From the NCBI GenBank assembly GCA_047621945.1, contig JBLHMK010000001.1:1-64000 (forward strand): a stretch of 64,000 bases of DNA. The letters run 5' to 3'. Made by a program: the position numbers and the translations under genes. The DNA comes from JAFMKE01 sp047621945 (GTDB lineage: Bacteria > Bacteroidota > Bacteroidia > Chitinophagales > UBA8649). The stretch's first letter is position 1, and each line of letters begins with the position of its first letter. Below the pieces are notes generated by a model. That model searched no databases. It saw only the letters and a list, made by a program, of their open reading frames with translations, and was not told the DNA's origin. Below, piece by piece: positions 9,104-15,735 of the stretch.

Positions 9104-9739
9104 TTATTTGCTTCGGCTAAAGTTTTTGCGCTTATTCGAATAGTTCTTATTTTTACTTCTACTATTTCGATTATTGCTCGGATATGTCTTCTTAGTAGGG
9201 GCAACTTTGTTTAAGGTCACATCTTCACTTAAACTCAGTTGGTTCTTGGAAAGAATTTGAAGATCATTGATGATGGTTTCATCGGTTACAGTTTCACTAT
9301 TCCAATTGTTGTGCACAATCTTCATATAGTTAGCTATACACTTAGTGAAAGCTACTTTCTTTTCACCTTCCTCCATTTCAATAGCTTTTTCAATCATACT
9401 CAAGATGTTCTTGCCGTAATGTCGATATTTGCTGTTTTTTTCAGGGTAGTCAAAACGTCCTGGCTTTGCAAAAAGGACCTCTTTTTGAGGAAGAGGGTAA
9501 GGAGAGTCCACATCCAATTTAAAATCTGCCATGATATGCAAATGGTCCCATAGCAAATGTTTGAAATCGTCTACGTTTTTTAAATGAGGGTTTAGATTAC
9601 CCATTATGTGTATGATGTGATCAACTACATCTTGTCGCTTATCTCTCTCAGGTATGCTAATTGCATGTTCAACTAAGTTTTGAATATGTCTACCATACTC
9701 TCTTAGGCGCAAGAAGCCTCGTTGGGAATTATACTCCAT
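9104..9739 (-). CDS. DUF4290 family protein
   Basis: A 211-residue conserved Bacteroidota protein matching DUF4290. It opens with MEYNSQRGFLRLREYGRHIQ, and the helical N-terminal domain (1-155) contains HLLWDHLHIMADF and PYPLPQKE, typical of the family. The last 45 residues are low-complexity and very basic (Asn, Arg, Lys, Ser-rich), a disordered tail that might bind RNA or ribosomes. Two tight-turn histidine/aspartate patches (DVVDHIIHIMG, WDHLHIMADF) could bind metal but this is speculative. No function is established to my knowledge. It lies upstream of accA with a 48-base gap that contains the accA promoter box, so it is probably a separate unit. Confidence 0.82.
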   Translation of the reverse strand: MEYNSQRGFLRLREYGRHIQNLVEHAISIPERDKRQDVVDHIIHIMGNLNPHLKNVDDFKHLLWDHLHIMADFKLDVDSPYPLPQKEVLFAKPGRFDYPEKNSKYRHYGKNILSMIEKAIEMEEGEKKVAFTKCIANYMKIVHNNWNSETVTDETIINDLQILSKNQLSLSEDVTLNKVAPTKKTYPSNNRNSRSKNKNYSNKRKNFSRSK

Positions 9740-9913
9740 ATAGAATTAATAAATTGAAATTGTACTTTTCTTTCAGTTAAGAATAATTGTTAATTGGGAA
9801 GTTTGCTTTTATTTAGAGGCAAGAACACCGCCTTAAGCGTTCGCAAGGTACTAAGTTTTTTTATTTATTAAAATTATTTCTGTTCAAATTGTATTGTTCT
9901 TATTAAAAAAGAG

Positions 9914-12187
9914 CTAACTCAGAATCTTGAGTTTGGCAAATTTGAGCATAATTTTCTTTTCACCTTCTTGTGCAAAATGAATAGAGGCAATGGCATTTGT
10001 TCCTTCAGCAATGTTGGTAACCTTCCCTTTACCGAAGCGTTGATGTAGTACCTCTTGACCTACTTTTAAATTGCTTACATCATCGGCTTCAAAGTTAACA
10101 TCTTCAGTCTGTGCATTTGGCCGTCTAATTAATTGAGCCTTACGAGCTTGCAAGCTTCTTTCTCCAAGTCCAGATTGACTAGTTTGGGGCTTACTAGTGG
10201 GGCTTGCTTGGCGCCTTTCTGGAGCTCCCATTAGTTGTAATTCGGCCTCGGGTAATTCTTTTAGAAATCGACTCGGCTCACTATATTGGAGCGTCCCAAA
10301 TTTATAACGAGTATTTGCAAAAGAGATAAATAAGTGTTTTTCTGCTCTTGTAATAGCCACATAAAATAGTCTTCGTTCTTCTTCTAAATCTTCTCTAGTA
10401 TATAAAGACATCGCAGAAGGAAAGAGATTCTCTTCAAGCCCAACAGAAAACACGACAGGAAATTCAAGTCCTTTTGCAGCGTGAATGGTCATTAACTTAA
10501 CAGTTTCCTCTTCTTCATTTTCTTTTTCATCACCTGTCAGTAAGCTAATGTTCTGCAAGTAAGCTCCAAGGCTTCGATCGCTATTCGCTTCTTCCTCATC
10601 TTCAATGACGTCTTCTATGCTAAACTCTTTTATACCATTTAGTAATTCTTGAATGTTTTCATATTTACTAACCCCTTCAACCGTTTTGTCATTGTATAGT
10701 TCCTGAAGAATTTGGGTAGACTTGGCAACATGCGCGGCGACGTCATAGGCATTTTTGCTCCTTAATAAAGTCTGAAAGCTTTGAATCATGGTTACAAACT
10801 CTCGAAGAGTTTGTGTAGCTCTTTTCGGAAATTGATACATTTCAATTTGATCCAAAACATCCCAAATTCCTTTACCTTGCTTGTCGGCTATAACGGTCAA
10901 TTTTTCTACTGTCGTATTCCCTATGCCTCGTTTAGGATAATTGATTATTCGCTTTAAAGATTCTTCTTCATTCGGATTGACCATAAACTTTAAATAAGCT
11001 AATAGGTCTTTGATTTCTTTTCGTTGATAGAAAGATAAGCCACCAAATATTTTATACGGAATATTTTGACGGCGAAGTGCCTCCTCCATTGCTCTTGACT
11101 GGGCGTTGGTGCGATAAAGAATGGCAAAGTCATTGTTGCCAAAATGTTCCTTCATCTTTAATTCAAAAATTAAATCAGCTACTTTTTTGCCTTCTTCATT
11201 ATCGCTGACCGTTTTGAATACCTTAATTTTTTCTCCCACCTCATTCTCCGTCCAGATTTCTTTAGCAATCTGAGCTGAATTGTGCTTGATGAGGTGATTT
11301 GCTGCTTTCACGATTTGAGGAGTACTTCGATAATTCTGTTCAAGCTTAACCAATTTATAGTCTGGGAAATCTTTCTGAAAATTTAAAATATTCGTAATGG
11401 TTGCTCCACGAAAAGCATAAATACTTTGGGCATCATCACCCACCACACTTAAATTTTGATTTCTATCTGCTAACTTTTTTATAATAGCATACTGTGCGGT
11501 ATTCGTATCTTGAAACTCATCGATTAAGATGTATTGAAATTTGTCTTGATAATAATAAAGAGATGCTGGAAAATTTTTGAGAAGTACGTAAAAATTTATC
11601 AATAAATCATCAAAATCCATAGCCCCATTTTGCCTGCATTTTTTGGTGTAAAGCGCATAGAGTTGAGCTATTTTAGGTTTGCCAGCAGCAGTATCTTCAT
11701 TAACTAATTCTGCGTTAGAGGCATAAGCTGTTGCTCCAATTAAAGAGTTTTTTGCTGACGAAATACGAAAGAAAACTTGATTGGGCTTATATATTTTATC
11801 GTCAAGTCCTTGAGCTTTTATGATACGCTTAAGCACACTTTTCGAATCATTGGTGTCGTAAATTGTAAAGTTGCTAGGAAAACCAAGCTTTGGTGCTTCT
11901 TTCCTTAATATTCTAGCAAAAACAGAGTGGAAAGTACCCATAAATAGATTTCGAGCATTACTCCCTGCAATTTTTTCTATTCTTGATCGCATTTCGGCTG
12001 CGGCCTTATTGGTAAACGTGAGGGAAAGAATTCTGAAAGGGTCTATCCCCTTAGAAATCAAATAGGCTATTCGGTAAGTTAATACCCTTGTTTTACCAGA
12101 ACCAGGTCCGGCTATAATAAGCAATGGTCCCTCTGTAAATGTTACTGCATCTTGTTGCGGTTGATTAAGCTCGTCTAAAAACTCCAT
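9914..12187 (-). CDS. pcrA: ATP-dependent DNA helicase PcrA/UvrD
   Basis: Superfamily 1A 3'-5' helicase acting in nucleotide-excision repair, replication restart and removal of RecA filaments. It has 757 residues and a full motif set: Q motif LNQPQQDAV, Walker A AGPGSGKT (26-33), motif Ia TFTNKAA, Walker B DEFQDTN, motif III GDDAQSIYAFRG, motif IV QNYRST, motif V TIHAAKGLEFP and motif VI YVAITRAEK. The C-terminal 45 residues (VGQEVLHQRFGKGKV) are the Tudor-like domain that binds RNA polymerase in PcrA. That feature favours PcrA over RecB-type relatives. It is monocistronic, with a 173-base gap downstream to the DUF4290 gene. uvrA lies 3.5 kb away but in another unit. Confidence 0.95.
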   Translation of the reverse strand: MEFLDELNQPQQDAVTFTEGPLLIIAGPGSGKTRVLTYRIAYLISKGIDPFRILSLTFTNKAAAEMRSRIEKIAGSNARNLFMGTFHSVFARILRKEAPKLGFPSNFTIYDTNDSKSVLKRIIKAQGLDDKIYKPNQVFFRISSAKNSLIGATAYASNAELVNEDTAAGKPKIAQLYALYTKKCRQNGAMDFDDLLINFYVLLKNFPASLYYYQDKFQYILIDEFQDTNTAQYAIIKKLADRNQNLSVVGDDAQSIYAFRGATITNILNFQKDFPDYKLVKLEQNYRSTPQIVKAANHLIKHNSAQIAKEIWTENEVGEKIKVFKTVSDNEEGKKVADLIFELKMKEHFGNNDFAILYRTNAQSRAMEEALRRQNIPYKIFGGLSFYQRKEIKDLLAYLKFMVNPNEEESLKRIINYPKRGIGNTTVEKLTVIADKQGKGIWDVLDQIEMYQFPKRATQTLREFVTMIQSFQTLLRSKNAYDVAAHVAKSTQILQELYNDKTVEGVSKYENIQELLNGIKEFSIEDVIEDEEEANSDRSLGAYLQNISLLTGDEKENEEEETVKLMTIHAAKGLEFPVVFSVGLEENLFPSAMSLYTREDLEEERRLFYVAITRAEKHLFISFANTRYKFGTLQYSEPSRFLKELPEAELQLMGAPERRQASPTSKPQTSQSGLGERSLQARKAQLIRRPNAQTEDVNFEADDVSNLKVGQEVLHQRFGKGKVTNIAEGTNAIASIHFAQEGEKKIMLKFAKLKILS

Positions 12188-12285
12188 ATCCGTAAAATTA
12201 AATCATCGATTCTAAAAAAAACTTATTGTTTCAATTTTTCTTAATATTGTTGACAAGTTATTGTGTTAATCAAAATGAATAAGAA

Positions 12286-12441
12286 TTGAATAAGAAAAAA
12301 CCAGAAGCTATATCGCAAGACGAAATGATAGCGAAAGGCCTGATTAATGTGCTAGCTTTAGGATACCGAGGAATTGAGCTTTGGCGCTCAAAACGAGAGC
12401 CATTAGAGAAAAAAAAGGAGTCTGATGAAAAAGAAAACTAA
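12286..12441 (+). CDS. Possible 51-codon small protein overlapping the next gene
   Basis: A short open frame begins with TTG at 12286 (alternatively ATG at 12325) and ends with TAA at 12439-12441. It overlaps the ATG of the phosphatase fusion (12425) by 17 bases. The predicted peptide is highly charged with a central amphipathic segment (LINVLALGYRGIELWRSK) and a Lys/Glu-rich end. The frame is preceded by an in-frame stop at 12280, so no longer version exists. The segment just before 12425 (AAAAAAGGAG) looks like a Shine-Dalgarno site, which is unusual here and would suit re-initiation after this frame. Coding status is uncertain: no homology can be tested, and neither start is strong. Confidence 0.4.
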   Translation: MNKKKPEAISQDEMIAKGLINVLALGYRGIELWRSKREPLEKKKESDEKEN

Positions 12442-14956
12442 GTTTTTACTAATCGGTTGGGATTCGGCCGATTGGAAAGTTATCAATCCTTTAATAGATA
12501 AAGGGCAAATGCCTGCTCTAGAAAGTTTAATTAATAACGGAGTAATGGGGAATATCTCAACGCTTGACCCTCCCTTATCTCCTATGCTTTGGACTTCTAT
12601 TTCAACGGGGAAGTATGCGTTTAAACATGGAGTGCATGGTTTTTTAGAAGGCGCTGATAATAATAGTAAGGTTAGAGCGGTAACTACAGATTCCATTCAG
12701 ACAAGTACAGTTTGGGAGATCCTAAATAAACAGGGTTATAAAACTAATGTGGTGGGGTGGTGGCCAAGTCACCCAGCAGGAAATATTGATGGTGTTCAAG
12801 TTTCTAATTTTTATGGTAAAGCCAAAAAAGATTCTAAGTGGCATGATTGGAAGGTCGTCCCAAATTCGGTTCATCCTGAAAATTTAGCAGAGAAGTTAGA
12901 CGCCTTAAGAGTGCATCCCGGGGAATTAGGGATCGAACAGTTGGCTTCTTTTATTCCAAATTTTGAACAGCTGACAGAAGAGGATAGTAAGTTTGTGAAT
13001 TTATTACTCGCTGATGTCGCAGAATGTTTGAGTATACATGCCGCATCTACCTACTTAGCTGAGCACACAGAATGGGACTTTATGGCTGTTTATTATAATG
13101 CTATTGATCATATCTCTCACTGTTTTATGAAGTACCATCCGCCCAAATTAGAATGGACCGATCAGCGGATGTTCGATCTATATAGCGCTGTTATTGAGGC
13201 CTCGTATCGATTTCACGATTTAATGCTAGCAAGGTGGTTGGAGTTGGTTGATGAAGAAACTTATGTAATGGTTTTATCTGATCATGGGTTTCATTCAGAT
13301 GAACAAAGGGTTAAAACTCTGCCTAAAGAACCCGCAGCCATAGCACGAGAGCACAATTATCTCGGAATGATAGCTATGAGCGGTCCAGGTATTAGAAAAG
13401 ATGACCTAATCCATGGATCAACCCTGTTAGATATAACACCTACAATTTTATCCCTATTTGATTTGCCAATTGGGGAAGATATGGATGGGAAAGTACTGAA
13501 CGCAATTTTTGAAAAAGAGCCTAGTACTTCATTTATTCCAAGTTATGACGGTGAAAAAGAGTTTAAAAAAAGCACCTTGAATCAATTCGAAAGCGATGAA
13601 CTAATTAAACAATTGGTTGATTTGGGCTATGTCGAAAACACTAATATGGATAGCCCCAAAGAGGTTAAAAAACTTTTAGACGAAAACAATTTTTATTTAG
13701 CTCGAAGTTATTTTGATGCTAGGAAGTTTGAACAAGCGGGTAGAATCATGTATAAGTTATGTGATGATTACCCAGGAAATCATCGTTACTTGTTCTATCT
13801 AGCAGAGATTTTAATTGAAAAGAAAGAAGGAAGAGACCTAAGTAATATCATCGAGAGCTTACGAAAACTAGTAGATAAATCTAATATTGCGTTTAAATTA
13901 CTTGAGGCTAAGCTGGCCTTTATAGAAAATAACTTTGAAGGGGCTATTCAAATTTTTAGAGCCCTATCTCAAGTTGGAGGGGTAAAAAAACCTCAGTTGC
14001 TTTATCAAATAGCAACCACCTCATTGAAGTTGCATAAGTATAAGGATGCAGAAACAAATTTCAAGGAAAATTTAAAATTTAACCCAAGTAATGCCTACGC
14101 TCTTCATGGATTAGGTTTAGCTTACCTAGCACAAAAGAAATATGAAGAAGCTATAGATGTCCTCATTGATTCAGTTAGTCTCACTTACTTCAACCCTTCT
14201 GCTCATTTTCATCTAGGAAAAGCTTTCAAAGCCATAGGCGCATTTGATGAAGCGGAACAGGCTTTTTTAGTAGCAAGGCATTTGGCGCCTGCTATGTCTA
14301 AAGCAAGAGTAGAGCTAATAGACTTATATGAAAAGGAGTTGAATAGTCCAGAAAAAGCCTTAGAATTGAAAAGTGAGCTTAAAAAGTCAAGTAAAGGAAC
14401 GGTCTACATTGTTTCTGGTTTGCCAAGATCAGGTACTTCCATGATGATGCAAATGCTGGAAGCAAGTGGATTGGAAGTGTTTACGGATAATTTTCGTCAA
14501 GCAGATCAAGATAATCCCAAGGGATATTACGAGCATGAGGCGATTAAGCGATTAGCTAGTGATAATAGAATTGTATATGAGGCTAATGGAAAAGTTTTAA
14601 AAGTTATAAGCAGTTTGATTCGCTTTCTTCCAGCAAACATGGATTACAAAATTATTTTGATGAAGAGACCAGTCAATGAGATTGTCAAATCGCAAGATAA
14701 ACTGAAAGAAAATTTAAATATTTCTTCTCCCAAAACTACTGTTTTTGAAATGGATAAAATTTTAGAGAACTCGTTTCAAAAAGCTAAGGAATTTATCGTA
14801 AAGCAAAGGAATATGGATCTTCTAGAGTTGGAGTACGGAGAGGTTGTAAATCAAAATGAGGCCGTCATACAGAACATAATTGATTTTATTGGTCAAGACT
14901 TGAATCGCGATGAACTGAGGGGTGAAATTGATAAATCTTTGTATAGAAACAAATAA
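12425..14956 (+). CDS. Three-domain fusion: alkaline-phosphatase-superfamily phosphodiesterase, TPR repeats, sulfotransferase
   Basis: An 843-residue protein built of three modules. Residues 1 to about 430 resemble the alkaline phosphatase superfamily (type I phosphodiesterase, COG3379-like). There is a metal-binding Asp13 in IGWDSADW, the presumed nucleophile region PMLWTSISTGKYAFKHG, and metal motifs NAIDHISH and LSDHGFH. About 430-650 is helical with TPR-like repeats (ALHGLGLAYLAQKKYEEAID and AHFHLGKAFKAIGAFDEAE). From 660 onward a sulfotransferase-type P-loop SGLPRSGTS (664-672) for the 5'-phosphosulfate is followed by DNPKGYYEHEAI and a 3'-phosphate-type motif, ILMKRPVNEIVKSQ. There is no signal peptide, so it appears cytoplasmic. 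Substrates are unknown. A good Shine-Dalgarno-like AGGAG lies 4 bases upstream. A small overlapping frame precedes it. Confidence 0.85.
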   Translation: MKKKTKFLLIGWDSADWKVINPLIDKGQMPALESLINNGVMGNISTLDPPLSPMLWTSISTGKYAFKHGVHGFLEGADNNSKVRAVTTDSIQTSTVWEILNKQGYKTNVVGWWPSHPAGNIDGVQVSNFYGKAKKDSKWHDWKVVPNSVHPENLAEKLDALRVHPGELGIEQLASFIPNFEQLTEEDSKFVNLLLADVAECLSIHAASTYLAEHTEWDFMAVYYNAIDHISHCFMKYHPPKLEWTDQRMFDLYSAVIEASYRFHDLMLARWLELVDEETYVMVLSDHGFHSDEQRVKTLPKEPAAIAREHNYLGMIAMSGPGIRKDDLIHGSTLLDITPTILSLFDLPIGEDMDGKVLNAIFEKEPSTSFIPSYDGEKEFKKSTLNQFESDELIKQLVDLGYVENTNMDSPKEVKKLLDENNFYLARSYFDARKFEQAGRIMYKLCDDYPGNHRYLFYLAEILIEKKEGRDLSNIIESLRKLVDKSNIAFKLLEAKLAFIENNFEGAIQIFRALSQVGGVKKPQLLYQIATTSLKLHKYKDAETNFKENLKFNPSNAYALHGLGLAYLAQKKYEEAIDVLIDSVSLTYFNPSAHFHLGKAFKAIGAFDEAEQAFLVARHLAPAMSKARVELIDLYEKELNSPEKALELKSELKKSSKGTVYIVSGLPRSGTSMMMQMLEASGLEVFTDNFRQADQDNPKGYYEHEAIKRLASDNRIVYEANGKVLKVISSLIRFLPANMDYKIILMKRPVNEIVKSQDKLKENLNISSPKTTVFEMDKILENSFQKAKEFIVKQRNMDLLELEYGEVVNQNEAVIQNIIDFIGQDLNRDELRGEIDKSLYRNK

Positions 14957-14968
14957 TTGTTACATTTG
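14938..14968 (+). promoter_or_regulatory. Promoter TTTG-N19-TACATTTG for the downstream lipoprotein gene
   Basis: TTTG at 14938-14941 and TACATTTG at 14961-14968 are separated by exactly 19 bases, the Bacteroidota primary sigma consensus. The -33 box lies in the last codons of the fusion gene, and the -7 box is 17 bases before the ATG at 14986. Together they predict independent transcription of the lipoprotein gene. Confidence 0.65.
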
Positions 14969-14985
14969 ATTAAAATAATAAACAC

Positions 14986-15639
14986 ATGAAAAAGAACAAT
15001 GTATTGAATAAAAAAATGGCGAGATATACCTTATTAGCGGGTGCAGCCATTACGCTATTAGCATCTTGCAGTAAAGATGATGATCCAGAAACAGAGACTA
15101 ACGATCCTAATATCGATGAAACAGATTTAACTCCGGATCTTTCTCTTACACCTGCTATGAATGCGGGCGCTATGGATTCTATTGACCTCAATGGTGACGG
15201 AATTTATGACATGGCGGTAGGAGCTTATAATTATAACTACACTTATGGAGGAGTTACCAGTGCAGTTAATTACGGTTATATTACAGGTATGAATGGAGCA
15301 GAAGTTCTGACAGAAGAGGAAATTGTTAATTTCGATGGATATATAGACACCGTAGAAGTTGTTTCGGCTTTGGGTGAAGGAAATACTATTGGTGCGAGTC
15401 AAGTGACTTGGTTCGATGAAGCGTATTTAGGCGCATCTGGCACCTATAACGGTAGCCCAATTAGTTTTGGTAAATTTTTAGGTCAAGATAAATTTGTAGG
15501 CCTTAAGTTTCCAGTTTCAGGGAACTCGCATTACGCGTGGGTAAGACTCAGTATGAGTGCAGATGGATCAAATGTAATGATAAAAGAATATGCTTATCAT
15601 GTAACTCCAAATACAGCTATTGTAGCAGGAGATAAGTAA
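14986..15639 (+). CDS. Predicted lipoprotein of unknown function
   Basis: A 217-residue protein with a lipoprotein signal peptide: basic start, hydrophobic core (YTLLAGAAITLLASC) and lipobox LLAS-Cys at about residue 28. The lipobox is followed by an acidic, probably disordered linker (SKDDDPETETNDPNIDETD) that would serve as a surface-export or spacer signal. A calcium-loop-like DLNGDGIYD occurs at about residues 67-75. The C-terminal part (HYAWVRLSMSADGSNVMIKE, then PNTAIVAGD) resembles the end of small beta-sandwich secreted proteins seen across Bacteroidota. Function unknown. The ATG at 14986 is chosen because it has a good promoter spacing. A second Met ten codons later would still leave a signal peptide. 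A strong terminator follows. Confidence 0.75.
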   Translation: MKKNNVLNKKMARYTLLAGAAITLLASCSKDDDPETETNDPNIDETDLTPDLSLTPAMNAGAMDSIDLNGDGIYDMAVGAYNYNYTYGGVTSAVNYGYITGMNGAEVLTEEEIVNFDGYIDTVEVVSALGEGNTIGASQVTWFDEAYLGASGTYNGSPISFGKFLGQDKFVGLKFPVSGNSHYAWVRLSMSADGSNVMIKEYAYHVTPNTAIVAGDK

Positions 15640-15663
15640 GCGTTGACTTCAAAAAAAGAGGAA

Positions 15664-15699
15664 CAAAAAAAACCTACATGATTCATGTAGGTTTTTTTT
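15664..15699 (+). terminator. Rho-independent terminator after lipoprotein gene
   Basis: An 8 bp stem ACCTACAT/ATGTAGGT with a five-base loop is flanked by an A run on the left and eight Ts on the right. It works as a terminator for the upstream gene and insulates uvrA, whose promoter box begins about 20 bases later. Confidence 0.85.
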
Positions 15700-15719
15700 A
15701 TTCCTCTCCTTTTCTTCCT

Positions 15720-15727
15720 TACCTTTG
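15720..15727 (+). promoter_or_regulatory. -7 promoter box of uvrA
   Basis: TACCTTTG matches TAnnTTTG exactly and ends 8 bases before the uvrA ATG, implying a leader of only a few bases. The region where a -33 TTTG should lie is a T-rich tail of the preceding terminator, so the second element is not clear. Confidence 0.45.
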
Positions 15728-15735
15728 CCAACTTC

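Noticed and set aside
12403..12696. A 97-codon minus-strand open frame at the start of the phosphatase fusion
   Set aside because: It is antisense to the strongly supported fusion gene and has no signal or domain.
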